Below are positions 1 through 9,113 of a DNA stretch of 64,000 bases, piece by piece. The position numbers and the translations under genes were made by a program. Below the pieces are notes generated by a model. That model was given only the letters and a program-made list of their open reading frames with translations. It was not told the DNA's origin and made no database searches. Position 1 is the stretch's first letter; each line of letters starts with the position of its first letter. Origin of the DNA: Oxalobacter formigenes (GTDB lineage Bacteria > Pseudomonadota > Gammaproteobacteria > Burkholderiales > Burkholderiaceae_D); the NCBI RefSeq assembly GCF_027158485.1, contig NZ_JAMKYJ010000006.1; one strand, written 5' to 3'.

Positions 1-802
1 GGCCGTGCTTGCCCATGACGATCAGGTCGGGGTTGTTCGCTTCGATGTTTTCTTTCAGGACGACGGACGGGACGCCGAACTGGATGACGGGCGTGATCGG
101 GTTGGGCACGTCCAGTTGCGAGATGAAATCCTGCATTTCCGCTCCGGCTTTCAGGCGGATATTGGAGCGGAATTCATGCAAAAGCCCTTCCGAGACGCTG
201 GCATAGCGCATCATGCCTTCGTTGGGGACTTCGTAGGCATGAACCAGTACGATTTCGGTCTCCGGTGTCGCTATCGCCAGTGCCTGCTGTGCCAGATAGA
301 GCGATATTTCGGAAAAATCGACTGCGACGATGATTTTCCGGTATTCGGTCGTGGGGGCTTTTCTTACAATCAGCAATGGACACGGGTTGAACTGCAGGAG
401 TTTGCTGGGCAGGTTGCCCAAAAACATGTCACTGCCCGGGTCGTTGCCGTGTGCCCCGACAACGAGCAGGCCTGTTTTTTCGCCAATGACGCGGGTCGTG
501 ATTTCGTGTGCCGGTTTGCCGAAGCGGATCACGAGTCTTGAATTAATGCCGTAAGCTTCCTCAAGCCTTTTGGTGATGTTTTCCAGGTCGGCTGCCAGCC
601 CTTCCCTGACGACCCGTTTGGTTTCGTCGGTCGGGCTCTTCAAGGCACGCGTCAACATGTCGATGACGGAAAGGTCCTGTACGTTGATGATGTCGAGCGT
701 GTCAATGCCAAGCTGCCTGCACAAGAGGGCAGCCCGCTTTTCCGCCATGACGGCACAGGTGGACATATCGGTCGCCACCATGATGCTTGCGATTTTTTTC
801 AT
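1..802 (-). CDS. Universal stress protein (UspA family), tandem-domain, partial at left edge
   Basis: Reading leftwards from ATG at 800-802, behind an AGGAGG ribosome site, the frame stays open to the window edge (about 267 residues, C-terminus missing). The start MKKIASIMVATDMS is a Usp beta1 strand. A second Usp domain begins near residue 150 (RKIIVAVDFSEIS), and the first domain ends with a G-rich nucleotide-binding-type loop (VVGAHGND, then NLPSKLLQFNPCPLLIV). Two Usp units in one chain are typical of about 280 aa proteins that bind ATP and act in stress survival. It lies downstream of and on the same strand as the P-type ATPase, with a terminator between them. The family call is firm; the specific role is unknown. 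Confidence 0.9.
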   Translation of the reverse strand, partial: MKKIASIMVATDMSTCAVMAEKRAALLCRQLGIDTLDIINVQDLSVIDMLTRALKSPTDETKRVVREGLAADLENITKRLEEAYGINSRLVIRFGKPAHEITTRVIGEKTGLLVVGAHGNDPGSDMFLGNLPSKLLQFNPCPLLIVRKAPTTEYRKIIVAVDFSEISLYLAQQALAIATPETEIVLVHAYEVPNEGMMRYASVSEGLLHEFRSNIRLKAGAEMQDFISQLDVPNPITPVIQFGVPSVVLKENIEANNPDLIVMGKHG

Positions 803-965
803 GGGTTTTCCTCCTGATGCAATATGGTGGTGGATGAGGCTGTTTTTCCTAATGTAACCCCTAACGCTGAAAATTTCATCTCCGTGAATCGTTTTTCAAC
901 GGTTTTGTTTGATTTGATCAACGCGATTTCACTTCCGGTAAAAAACCTTGTTTAAAATGGAAAAC

Positions 966-983
966 GGGACGGCGAACCGTCCC
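966..983 (-). terminator. Intrinsic terminator after the P-type ATPase gene
   Basis: A perfect 7 bp stem (GGGACGG / CCGTCCC) with a 4 nt loop lies just beyond the ATPase stop codon at 991. The leftward transcript runs into a short U-rich stretch. It separates the ATPase from the Usp gene. Confidence 0.75.
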
Positions 984-990
984 TTTCTTC

Positions 991-3738
991 CTAAAAGTCC
1001 GGCTTGCCGTTTCTTGCTGCCAGAAACCGCTCTATGGCCTTGTCCATCTCGATGATGAGGAAAGTGCCGAGTCCCATCGCCAGAACGAGTATCCAGTCCT
1101 GAGGCCGCAGGGACGCCGTATCGAACAGGTCATGGAACCAGGGTGCGTAAGTGTATATCAGCTGGAGAACGGCCAGTATGCCCATGGAAATGTATATGGA
1201 CGGGTTTCCGCAAAAAATCCGTCTGGTCAGCGACGAGCTCCGGAGGAAACGGCAGTTCAGCAGGTAAGCCATTTGCCCGACGACGATGGTACAGGCAACG
1301 ATGGTACGTGCCACTTCGATGCTTTGCCCGCGCCGGAGTTCAAGATTGAACAGCAATAGTGCCGCCAGCATGAGGATGAAGGAAACGAATACGATCCGCC
1401 ATATCTGGTAATACGACAGTGGCGGGGCTTTCGGGTTACGCGGCGGCCTGTCCATGACGTTGGCCTCGGGCCGCTCGAAGGTCAGCCCCAGACAGAGGGT
1501 CACGGCGGTGATCATGTTGATCCACAAAATCTGTTTCGAAGTCATGGGAAGCGCGAAGTCGAACAGGACGGCTGCAATGACGACCATCGTCATGCCGCCA
1601 TTGGTCGGCAAGAGGAAGAGGATGCCTTTTTGCAGGTTGTCGTAGATGCGGCGCCCTTCCCTGACGGCTCCGGCAATGGTGCTGAAATTGTCGTCCGCCA
1701 GAACGATGCTCGCCGCTTCCTTCGCGGCTTCGGTACCCTTGACGCCCATCGCCAGCCCGACGTTGGCGCGCTTCAGGGCCGGTGCGTCGTTGACACCATC
1801 TCCGGTCATGGCCGTGACTTCACCGTTTGCCTGCAAGGCTTCGACCAGCCGCAGCTTGTGTTCCGGACTGGTACGGGCAAAGACGTCGACTTCCCCGACG
1901 ACCCGTCTCAGTTCGGCATCGTCCATTTTTTCGAGTTCGGCACCTGTGACAGCCGGTTTGCCGACGCCGATGTTCAGACGTTCGCCGATGACACGCGCCG
2001 TTTCGACATGGTCGCCTGTGATCATCTTGACGACGATGCCTGCGTGATGGCACTGGTCGACCGCAAGGAGCGATTCCTCACGGGGCGGGTCGATGATGCC
2101 GAAGAGCCCCAGCATGACCAACCCTCCCTCGACATCGCCGAATGTCACGTCGGTTTTGTCGGCAGACACTTTTTTGGCGGCAACGGCCAGCGTTCTTTGT
2201 CCGGACGAGGCGATTTCACGGATTTTTTCATGCCAGTAATGCGGGTTGATCGGGCGTTTTCCTGTTTCTGTCCGTTCATCTGACGAACGTTCGATGATGG
2301 TTTCAGGCGCGCCTTTGACGAAGATGAACTTCGTGCCGGAACTGTCCTGATTCAGGGTTGCCATGAACCGGTGTTCCGATTCGAACGGGATGGAGGAAAT
2401 CCGGTATTCCAGGTCACGCTGGACGTTCGGATCGATGCCCGCTTTCATGCCGAGCGACAGGAGTGCCCCTTCGGTCGGGTCGCCGATGACAGTCCACGTA
2501 TCGTCCTTTTCCTGAAGGACGGCGTCATTACACAAAACGGCAGCATGGACGAGTTCTTCCAGTTCGGGATATTTGTACACCTCGACCATATGGTGGTTCA
2601 GATAGAATTCGCCTGCCGGGAAGTAACCGGTTCCGGTCACTTCAAACAGCCTGTCCGGTGTGACGACTGTCTGCACGGTCATTTCGTTTTTGGTCAGTGT
2701 ACCGGTCTTGTCCGAACAGATAACGGTTACGGAACCGAGGGTTTCGACGGCGGGCAAGCGCCGGACAATGGCGTTCAGTCGCGCCATACGCTGGACACCC
2801 AGCGCCAGCGTAATGGTCATGACGGCTGGCAAACCTTCCGGAATGGCGGAAACGGCAAGTGCCACGCACATCAGGAACATGTCGGCGATGGAATAATCCC
2901 GGATGACCGTGCCGATGATGAAGGTGAACACGGTCACGGCAAGGATGCCGACGGTCAGCCAGCGGCCGAACACGGCGATCTGGCGCAAAAGCGGCGTCGT
3001 GATTTCCTTGACCTCGTTGATCATCTGCCCGATCCGGCCGAATTCGGTCATGTCGCCGGTGCCGACGACAACGCCCATCGCACTGCCGTGTGTGACCAGT
3101 GTGCCGGAATAGACCATGTCTTTCCGGTCGCCCAAAGGCGTATTCATCTGGACAGGCTCGACATCCTTGGAGACGGGATGCGATTCGCCGGTCAGCGCCG
3201 ATTCATCGATGGAAAGGCTGTTGACGTCGATCAGGCGGATATCGGCGGGCACCCGGTCACCGGAAGCGAGCATGACGATGTCACCCGGAACGAGTTCTTC
3301 ACTGAAAATGGACATGCGCTTGCCGTCCCTGACGATAGTCGCTTCAAGGGAGAGCATTTTGCGGATGGCTTCAAGCGCGCTTTCGGCCTTGCCTTCCTGT
3401 ATGAAGCCGATGATCGCGTTGATCAGGACGACCCCAAGGATGACACCGGTATCGATCCAGTGCCTCAACAGGCCGGTAATGAGCGCCGAAACGAGCAGCA
3501 CATAGATCAGGACATTGTTGAATTGCAGAAAAAAGCGGGCGAACGGGCTGCGGACTTTGGTGGCGGACAGCGTATTCAAGCCGAACTCATGCAAGCGTTT
3601 TTTGGCTTCGGCCTCTGTCAGGCCATTCCTGTCGACTTCCAGCCGCGCCAGCACCTGATCGTCGGGCATGGCATACCAGGGCAGATCTTTCAGGAAAAGC
3701 TGGCTGCGCTCCCGGTATTTTATGTTTTCCTTATCCAA
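991..3738 (-). CDS. Cation-transporting P-type ATPase (type II, Ca2+-like)
   Basis: ATP-driven membrane cation pump of about 915 aa. It shows the N-terminal cation-ATPase domain, the actuator motif TGES, the phosphorylation motif DKTGTLT (Asp about 343), the hinge motif TGDGVNDAPA, and the M4 motif PEGLP of type II calcium/manganese pumps. M6 reads NMITAVTLCLGL and lacks the Asp of the usual TDG calcium ligand set, so the transported ion is uncertain. I start at TTG 3738 because AAGGAG lies 6 nt upstream and translation then begins LDKENIKYRERS. The frame stays open upstream to 3897, but that extension has no ribosome site and is not family-like. Neighbouring Usp suggests a stress-linked ion pump (inference). 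Confidence 0.9.
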   Translation of the reverse strand: MDKENIKYRERSQLFLKDLPWYAMPDDQVLARLEVDRNGLTEAEAKKRLHEFGLNTLSATKVRSPFARFFLQFNNVLIYVLLVSALITGLLRHWIDTGVILGVVLINAIIGFIQEGKAESALEAIRKMLSLEATIVRDGKRMSIFSEELVPGDIVMLASGDRVPADIRLIDVNSLSIDESALTGESHPVSKDVEPVQMNTPLGDRKDMVYSGTLVTHGSAMGVVVGTGDMTEFGRIGQMINEVKEITTPLLRQIAVFGRWLTVGILAVTVFTFIIGTVIRDYSIADMFLMCVALAVSAIPEGLPAVMTITLALGVQRMARLNAIVRRLPAVETLGSVTVICSDKTGTLTKNEMTVQTVVTPDRLFEVTGTGYFPAGEFYLNHHMVEVYKYPELEELVHAAVLCNDAVLQEKDDTWTVIGDPTEGALLSLGMKAGIDPNVQRDLEYRISSIPFESEHRFMATLNQDSSGTKFIFVKGAPETIIERSSDERTETGKRPINPHYWHEKIREIASSGQRTLAVAAKKVSADKTDVTFGDVEGGLVMLGLFGIIDPPREESLLAVDQCHHAGIVVKMITGDHVETARVIGERLNIGVGKPAVTGAELEKMDDAELRRVVGEVDVFARTSPEHKLRLVEALQANGEVTAMTGDGVNDAPALKRANVGLAMGVKGTEAAKEAASIVLADDNFSTIAGAVREGRRIYDNLQKGILFLLPTNGGMTMVVIAAVLFDFALPMTSKQILWINMITAVTLCLGLTFERPEANVMDRPPRNPKAPPLSYYQIWRIVFVSFILMLAALLLFNLELRRGQSIEVARTIVACTIVVGQMAYLLNCRFLRSSSLTRRIFCGNPSIYISMGILAVLQLIYTYAPWFHDLFDTASLRPQDWILVLAMGLGTFLIIEMDKAIERFLAARNGKPDF

Positions 3739-4013
3739 TTGTCGCTCCTTTTCAGCGGTCGATATAGCGTGATGCGAATCGGCAAAAATCGTTGAAAATC
3801 TTTTTTGAAGCCAAAAACTTAAGGATAGGGTCTTCATGTGTGCCGGAATTGATCTATATCGAGACAAGTGACCCGAAAGATCAAGGAAATGCGCCATTAA
3901 ATGCCCATCATTGGCTAACTATACCTTAAAATAAGAAGAGTTCCTTCACTCTTTTTCGAACTGTTCCTTAACAGAAATCTGTCCTATTAACCTTCTTTTG
4001 AAAAGGTCGGCCG

Positions 4014-4475
4014 GTGATACAGAATATTCTCGTAATTTGTCTCGGCAATATTTGCCGCAGCCCTATGGCAGAAGGTCTTTTGAAACAGCGTTATCCGGAT
4101 AAAACGATCGGTTCGGCCGGGCTTCGGGAAATTACGGTTGGATGGTCGGCAGACCCTTTTTCAATCCGTGTCATGCGGGAACATGGCCTGGATATCAGCC
4201 GGCATCGCGCAAGGCTTTTGACGAACGAGCTGCTCAAAGACGTCGATCTCGTCATCACGATGGAAAAGGAACAGAGCGATATCGTCAAATACAGTTTTCC
4301 CAATTTCAAAGGCAAAATTCTTCGTGTCGGGGAGTATGGCAATTACGATGTTCCCGATCCTTATTCAAAGAATATCAAGGCGTTCGAAGAATCTTTTGAA
4401 CTGATTTCTCAAGGTATCGACCAGATCGATTCCCACCTGATGCAGCCGGAAAAGAGCGCTGAAAACGGCAAATAA
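4014..4475 (+). CDS. Low-molecular-weight protein-tyrosine phosphatase
   Basis: A 153 aa cytoplasmic phosphatase of the LMW-PTP (Wzb/Etp) family. The P-loop CLGNICRS begins at Cys9 (CX5R with Arg15), and the general-acid motif VPDPYS lies near residue 114. Starts at GTG 4014 with AAAAGG about 7 nt upstream. The family dephosphorylates tyrosine-phosphorylated proteins, often the autokinases of polysaccharide export. No such kinase is visible here, so the substrate is unknown. The DUF445 gene follows 31 bp downstream and may be co-transcribed. Confidence 0.92.
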   Translation: MIQNILVICLGNICRSPMAEGLLKQRYPDKTIGSAGLREITVGWSADPFSIRVMREHGLDISRHRARLLTNELLKDVDLVITMEKEQSDIVKYSFPNFKGKILRVGEYGNYDVPDPYSKNIKAFEESFELISQGIDQIDSHLMQPEKSAENGK

Positions 4476-4506
4476 CTCCCTTCACGGGGAATCTTTCGGG
4501 ACTTTC

Positions 4507-5787
4507 ATGACGAGCGATATACGAAAAAGCCAGCTTTTCAGGATGAAGCTGTACGCGACCGCCCTTCTGGTCGCGATGGCAGTCTTGTTTCTCGTTTCCC
4601 GGTTAAACGGTCGTATCGGCATCTGGGAATGGATCAGCGCCTTTGCAGAGGCGGCCATGATCGGTGCCCTCGCGGACTGGTTCGCCGTCGTCGCGATTTT
4701 CCGGCATCCACTGAACCTCCCTATTCCGCGCACAGCGATCATTCCGGAAAACAAGGACCGTATCGCGGAGAATATGGCCGTTTTCATCCGGGACAATTTC
4801 CTCTCGAAAGAAACGCTCGTTTCCAAAATGCGCGACTGGGAACCGGCGCAGCGGATTGCCTCGTGGCTCTCTTCCAAGGAAAAAGCTGATTTTCTGGCGG
4901 ACAAGACGGTCCGGGTATTGGTCGGTGCGCTGGAATTCGTCGACGACGCCCGTGTCGGCAAGCTTTTGCGCAATTCGATTTACCAGCGGCTGGAAGAACT
5001 CGATCTGGGCGACCTGATCGGGCAGTTGATGGATGTCTTGACGCACAATAACCAGCATCAGGCCATGCTTGACGTGGGTTTGCGGCGGATTTCGACCGTG
5101 CTGGACGAACCGGGAACCCGGAAGCAGCTGGCTACCGTCATTATCGAAGTCTCCAGACGGGAGTATCCGAAACTGATCAAAATGCTCGGCCTGGTCATGG
5201 ATACGGATGAATTCGGCTTGCGTGTCTCCGGTACGCTGGTGGAAAGCATGCAGGGATGGCTGCACGATATCGGGCAAAACCCGACCCACCCGCGCCGCAA
5301 GCAGTTCGACGATCTGGCAACGCGCTTTATCGACAAGCTGAAAAACGACCCGGAATACCATGCCAAAATCGAGGAATGGAAAAAGGAATTTTTGGGTACG
5401 CCTGTCGTTGCCGACTATTTCGAAACGCTTTGGGTTCACTTCCGCAAATGGCTCTTAAAAGACATCCAGAGCAACGATTCCCAGATGCGGCACCGCCTGT
5501 CGCGCACCTTCCGGCGCTTCGGACGCTGGGTGCTGGAAAACCCGTCCCTCACCGAATCGATCAACGACCAGATGGTTTTGATCACTTACGCCATGTCTGC
5601 CGAAATCCGCGAAACGGTATCGCAACATATCGTTTATACCGTCACGCACTGGGATAATCAATCAATGGTCCGGGAACTGGAATTGTCCATCGGGCGCGAT
5701 CTCCAGTTTATCCGGATCAACGGTACGCTGGTCGGCGGCCTGATCGGTGTGCTCTTGCATGCCCTTGTCCTTGTGCTGTCGATGTGA
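4507..5787 (+). CDS. DUF445 family membrane protein (YjiN-like)
   Basis: 426 aa. An N-terminal transmembrane helix (about residues 13-32) is followed by the family's signature stretch with AADWFAVVAIFRHP-type sequence (here ALADWFAVVAIFRHPLNLPIP), a long alpha-helical soluble middle, and a C-terminal hydrophobic anchor (GTLVGGLIGVLLHALVLVL). This matches DUF445/YjiN proteins in length and layout. The biochemical role of the family is not established. Thirty-one bases separate it from the phosphatase gene upstream. Confidence 0.88.
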   Translation: MTSDIRKSQLFRMKLYATALLVAMAVLFLVSRLNGRIGIWEWISAFAEAAMIGALADWFAVVAIFRHPLNLPIPRTAIIPENKDRIAENMAVFIRDNFLSKETLVSKMRDWEPAQRIASWLSSKEKADFLADKTVRVLVGALEFVDDARVGKLLRNSIYQRLEELDLGDLIGQLMDVLTHNNQHQAMLDVGLRRISTVLDEPGTRKQLATVIIEVSRREYPKLIKMLGLVMDTDEFGLRVSGTLVESMQGWLHDIGQNPTHPRRKQFDDLATRFIDKLKNDPEYHAKIEEWKKEFLGTPVVADYFETLWVHFRKWLLKDIQSNDSQMRHRLSRTFRRFGRWVLENPSLTESINDQMVLITYAMSAEIRETVSQHIVYTVTHWDNQSMVRELELSIGRDLQFIRINGTLVGGLIGVLLHALVLVLSM

Positions 5788-5887
5788 TTTTTCCTCAGGC
5801 TGTCATTTCCTCTTTTCATTTCGTCCCAAGACAGGCACACTTTTCCCCTATCGCTATTTGTATGAACCCGTTTCAGGGGACAATGAC

Positions 5888-6361
5888 ATGGATATGAGAC
5901 GAAAAGACAGGCTGGTGGACGATCCCGGTGAATTGCGGCTTATCCTTGAAGAATGCAAGGTTTGCCGGATCGCGATGATGGACGGGGAAGGCTTGTATAT
6001 CGTCCCGCTGAATTTCGGGTACGAATATGACGGCGACAAGCTGACGCTCTACGTCCATTCGGCGCGGGAAGGCCGTAAAGTCCGGGCTTTCCGTCACAAT
6101 GCGGCTATCGCGTTCGAAATGGATACCGGCCATGAACTCGTCGAAGGCAACATGGCCTGCCAGACCAGCTACCGCTACAAAAGCATTATCGGCAACGGCT
6201 CGATCCATGAACTGGACGACAATACCGAAAAGGCAAGCGCCTTGAACGCCATGATGGAGCACCTGACGGGGCAGACATTCGAATTCAATGACAAAATGGT
6301 GAGTGCTGTGGCCGTTTTCAGAATTGACGTCAGCCAGTTCAGTGGCAAAAGAAGGATTTGA
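5888..6361 (+). CDS. Pyridoxamine 5'-phosphate oxidase family (flavin-binding split barrel) protein
   Basis: 157 aa, matching the short NimA-like FMN-binding split-barrel proteins: RLVDDPGELRLILEECKVCRIAMMDGEGLYIVPLNFGY at the N-terminus, then a Y..HSA.EGRK core (YVHSAREGRKVRAFR) and a C-terminal V.R.D beta strand. Such proteins bind FMN or related cofactors. The true pyridoxamine oxidase motifs are absent, so it is not PdxH. ATG 5888 is chosen because AGGGG lies 8 nt upstream; the frame extends further upstream only by overlapping the DUF445 gene. Confidence 0.85.
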   Translation: MDMRRKDRLVDDPGELRLILEECKVCRIAMMDGEGLYIVPLNFGYEYDGDKLTLYVHSAREGRKVRAFRHNAAIAFEMDTGHELVEGNMACQTSYRYKSIIGNGSIHELDDNTEKASALNAMMEHLTGQTFEFNDKMVSAVAVFRIDVSQFSGKRRI

Positions 6362-6446
6362 ATCCTTCACAATGCGATCAAAACGATTCCCGAACGTGGA
6401 CGATTGGAAAGAGCGTTGTCATGGCAACTGAATCAGTGCCATGTTT

Positions 6447-6689
6447 TCACGATTCTTTTTTATCCATAAAAGGTTTATAGGTCAGAACCCTTATCTGTTT
6501 ATCGCGCCCGTATTTATCCCGTAAAAACTCCAGGTCGTCGCTGTAATCGATAATTCTTGTTTTCGAGTCGTTCCATACGGCATAACGGTAGACAGGTTCA
6601 TCCTTGTCGTTGATGTAAACGAATGGGCTTTCTCCAAGGTCTGCAATGTAAATGATGTCGTTGTTGTCAGTTGCTGAAACTTTAGGCAT
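6447..6689 (-). CDS. Unknown small protein, copy A (paralogue of the one at 21691-21963)
   Basis: 80 aa, soluble, acidic, no signal peptide. I recognise no family. It shares with the 90 aa protein at 21691-21963 a core of about 65 residues, including YIADLG.SP, EP.YRYAVWND.KT, YSDDL.FLRDKYG.DKQ and VLTYK.FM, with diverged tails. The divergence at protein level with a kept core suggests selection on a real product. ATG 6689 has GGGG 10 nt upstream, partly inside a predicted leader helix. It is preceded by a long structured leader also shared with copy B, so gene and leader were duplicated as a unit. Confidence 0.75.
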   Translation of the reverse strand: MPKVSATDNNDIIYIADLGESPFVYINDKDEPVYRYAVWNDSKTRIIDYSDDLEFLRDKYGRDKQIRVLTYKPFMDKKES

Positions 6690-7055
6690 TCGTGTTCGTC
6701 CCCTGAGTTATGACCTTACGAGGGTCGGGCGGGAGCTAAAACACAGTCGTACCACGCTGCTGGGCATATTCCCCCTTAAGGGTCTTGTATTAGCCCACTC
6801 CCGCCCGTTTGAAGACGAACGAAATCCTACTTGCAGAAAAAGTATGGTACGAAGGTGTGTTTTAAGCACCGGTCTCAAATTTACATTTATTGTTAAAGAT
6901 TGGCAAGTTCCGTCAATCGCTGATTTGCAGGGATATTGACGAGAGAAAGGAATAAAAATGAAGAAGAAATAACCGTCGTTCCAGCCAACAGGTCAGAGCA
7001 ACCTGTCGTTGGAAACGAGCGGTAGTACATATACGGTATGTACTCACCGGGTACG
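6690..7055 (-). ncRNA. Candidate structured 5' leader RNA, copy A
   Basis: No ORF fits here, yet the sequence shares blocks with 21964-22250, in the same position before the paralogous small gene. On the minus strand: an upstream hairpin (7021-7051: CGGT, AGTACAT / ATGTACT, ACCG), the block CTCGTTTCCAA, GGTGCTT.AAACACAC, then a closing helix P1 (GTTCGTC 6814-6820 with GACGAAC 6694-6700), helix P2 (CGGGCGGGAG 6798-6807 with CTCCCGCCCG 6726-6735) enclosing CTAATACAA, and hairpin GACC-CTCGTAA-GGTC (6712-6726). Paired positions differ compensatorily between copies. P1 touches the GGGG ribosome site, so translational control is likely (inference). It does not match any riboswitch class I know. Confidence 0.6.
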
Positions 7056-7620
7056 AGCGCGTTTTAAAGCGCCGGTAGCAGGCGAAGCTGCCACCGAAGC
7101 CTAGATTAATTTGCCATCTGCATTTTTGCAAGTTTTTATGCACGGCTATTCAGACCTGATTTGGCTCTGAAACAGGGCAAAAATTTTCTGTGTAAAAGTT
7201 TTATACCGTGTGAGTCGATCAGACTTTTTATGCTTTTAACAAGACGGCTTACGGCAGATATTCATGCTCACGCTTTTTTAATATATAAGGCAGCGTTTTC
7301 AGGGACGAAATCCGCAATGGCACAACTGTCATCATTGCTCTTTTTTCGTATCTTGCGCTGTATCGGCGACAGAATGAACACACTGAAATTCGCCAGGCGT
7401 CAGTTTGTCATTCCTTTCAAACTTTTCAGACAGACTCTGGAGTAATCCCTGATCTGTTGACCTGACGGTATTCCAGTGTGTTCAGGCACGAGAAGAATGT
7501 GTATTACGGAATCATCCTTCTGCACTGGATAACTGTTTTGCGGATGATCCGCCAGAACATTGTTTCTACACATTTTGACCTATCCTGTGCAGGTTTCGGG
7601 ATTTGTTGTCCAATCATGAT
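7056..7620. other. Gap without a recognisable gene
   Basis: About 565 bp between the copy A leader and the first tail-collar gene. The left end (7056-7085) contains a GCGC..GCGC and GGTAGCAGGCGAAGCTGCCACC hairpin that may still belong to the leader. An open frame on the plus strand (about 7161-7445) reads hydrophobic and Arg/Lys-rich without family features, and has no good ribosome site. I see nothing else supportable; it may be decayed coding sequence. Confidence 0.4.
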
Positions 7621-9054
7621 TCAGGCGCTTTGTCCACAGGCATACCAATAATTAATATTTATTTTTGCCAGACGCATGCCAAATGATGTCGTTGTTTTTT
7701 CCCATGTAGAGAACCATTTCCATCCAACATTGATATCACTGTCTTTGTTACCTGCACCGGTACTTCCCTGTAATAAAGAAATATAATAACTTGTGTCTGA
7801 AAATGGGCAGCCAAGAGTAACTGTAATATTTGTATCATTTGCTGTTTGGTAAGCTCCTCCCTGCTCAACCCACCCATCCGACCATTTCCTGTACCAGTTC
7901 GTCCCGTCGTTATAGGCATCGACGACATACCTGACCGGTTTGCTGTCGATGACCCTGTCCAGTTTGCCATCCACTTCATTGGCCAGTCCGGTAATGTCGA
8001 TCAGGCCGGGATTGGCGGCGGCGTCGAAGGCCTTAATGCAGGGGAGCAGGGTCAAGGCTGGCGGCTGGACGGTGTCGGATGCGCCGTAGATTTGATTTGA
8101 CTGAGAAGCATTGAAAGATAAGGTATTCGCCCCTGCTCCAACAGTCGCGGTATTTGCGCGTGGACTTGCCCCTGTCAGCGAAAAAGCTCCACTTGCATCT
8201 TCGTTTCCCGCCCAAAGTATACTTCCGCTGTTTGTTATTACCCCTTCAATATTCGGCAACCCCGCCTCGATCTTCTGCCCCGGCGTATTGCTTCCCTGCG
8301 CAAACCGATCGATCAAATCCGGCAGGTTGAAGGTGGTTTGCTCATCTCCTTCGCCGAAGGTGGTGCCGATGACGCTATAGAGTTCGGCATAGGTTTCCCT
8401 TCCCACTGCCCTTCCGTCGGCTTTGAGGTAGCCTGCAGGCGGAGTTGACATGGCGAAGTATTCGACGGTTCCGATGGGGACACCGTTTAGCGGGCTGATT
8501 CCTTTGGCGGGGTTTTGGAGTACCCATTTGTCGAGTGCCTCGTCATATTGCAGTTCGAGCCAGTACCCGGCTCCGGCGATGTCGCCTTCTTCCAGTGGCA
8601 GGTTGTTGCCTTTGACGATTTCTTTTACTCCGGTCTGGTCAGCCTGAAAGCTGGGGGTTTTGCTGGTGTTTTTCTGTTTTGCGCGGACGAGGACGGTTTT
8701 TCCGGAGCTGAGGTGTTTCAGGGTCGGGTTGAAGCTGGCTGTCATCTCGTCTGCTGTTCCCTGCGCTTCAGCTGAGAGGGTCGCGCTGACGGTGCGGATG
8801 GCGGTTTCGAACTGCTGCTGAAGGGTGTCGATGTCGCCATTATCAAGAATGTCCTGTTCGCTTTTGTCGGCGGTGAATCCGGCGACGACAGCGGCGATGC
8901 TCGTGGCTTGCCGCAGGGCCTTGTTGACTTCGTTGGATCGGGCAAGGCCCTTTCTGAAGCCTTCTTTTACGGCGGTCGATTTCTCGTAGTCTTCCTGTGT
9001 CTGGACGATGGCGTTGGCGCCGGTGGCGAAGGGTTTGAAGTGGTTTTGTGTCAT
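7621..9054 (-). CDS. Phage tail-collar domain protein 1 (tail-fibre tip-like)
   Basis: 477 aa. The N-terminal 180 residues are helical (MTQNHFKPFATGANAIVQTQ), followed by GTVEYFAMSTPPAGYLKADGRAVGRETYAELYSVIGTTF-type tail-collar sequence and FNLPDLIDRFAQGS, then a conserved linker (PGLIDITGLANEVDGKLDRV), the WSDGWVEQGG motif found before receptor-binding tips, and a unique C-terminus. ATG 9054 (GGA 9 nt upstream) is preferred; the frame extends to 9225 through a terminator hairpin, which argues against the longer start. Two related genes lie at 9321-10463 and 18358-19515. No head, portal, tail-sheath or lysis genes are present, so this is not a visible prophage. Confidence 0.85.
   Translation of the reverse strand: MTQNHFKPFATGANAIVQTQEDYEKSTAVKEGFRKGLARSNEVNKALRQATSIAAVVAGFTADKSEQDILDNGDIDTLQQQFETAIRTVSATLSAEAQGTADEMTASFNPTLKHLSSGKTVLVRAKQKNTSKTPSFQADQTGVKEIVKGNNLPLEEGDIAGAGYWLELQYDEALDKWVLQNPAKGISPLNGVPIGTVEYFAMSTPPAGYLKADGRAVGRETYAELYSVIGTTFGEGDEQTTFNLPDLIDRFAQGSNTPGQKIEAGLPNIEGVITNSGSILWAGNEDASGAFSLTGASPRANTATVGAGANTLSFNASQSNQIYGASDTVQPPALTLLPCIKAFDAAANPGLIDITGLANEVDGKLDRVIDSKPVRYVVDAYNDGTNWYRKWSDGWVEQGGAYQTANDTNITVTLGCPFSDTSYYISLLQGSTGAGNKDSDINVGWKWFSTWEKTTTSFGMRLAKININYWYACGQSA
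7881..8015 (-). repeat. Direct repeat shared by tail-collar genes 1 and 2, copy 1
   Basis: Matches 9572-9706 in the same orientation with only two mismatches over 135 bp (92 bp of it, 7924-8015, identical to 9615-9706). It encodes the linker before the WSDGW motif. It points to recent duplication or gene conversion and could support deletion or exchange of tail tips. Confidence 0.9.
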
Positions 9055-9081
9055 GTTGATATTCCGTTTAACGACTTGAAT

Positions 9082-9113
9082 AAAAAAAGACCTCGCTTCA
9101 TGTGAAGGAGGTC
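9082..9113 (-). terminator. Terminator-like hairpin in the leader of tail-collar gene 1
   Basis: On the minus strand GACCTC...GAGGTC closes over an inner CTTCA/TGAAG pairing and is followed by seven U. It ends 27 nt before the ATG at 9054, so it sits inside the gene's own leader. Another hairpin, GACGC-GCGTC, lies upstream at about 9129-9145, and GGCTGACCGAAG further up. The same order occurs before the other two tail-collar genes, suggesting attenuation or antitermination (inference). Confidence 0.7.

Noticed and set aside
2371..3795. Long plus-strand frame (about 474 codons) inside the P-type ATPase gene
   Set aside because: Mirrors the ATPase codons; His/Asp/Gly-rich composition and no family motif. 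Same for the long plus-strand frames over mgtA (35342-36712) and other antisense frames.
7161..7445. 94-codon frame on the plus strand
   Set aside because: No ribosome site, no motif, no relation to neighbours; kept only as a gap note.
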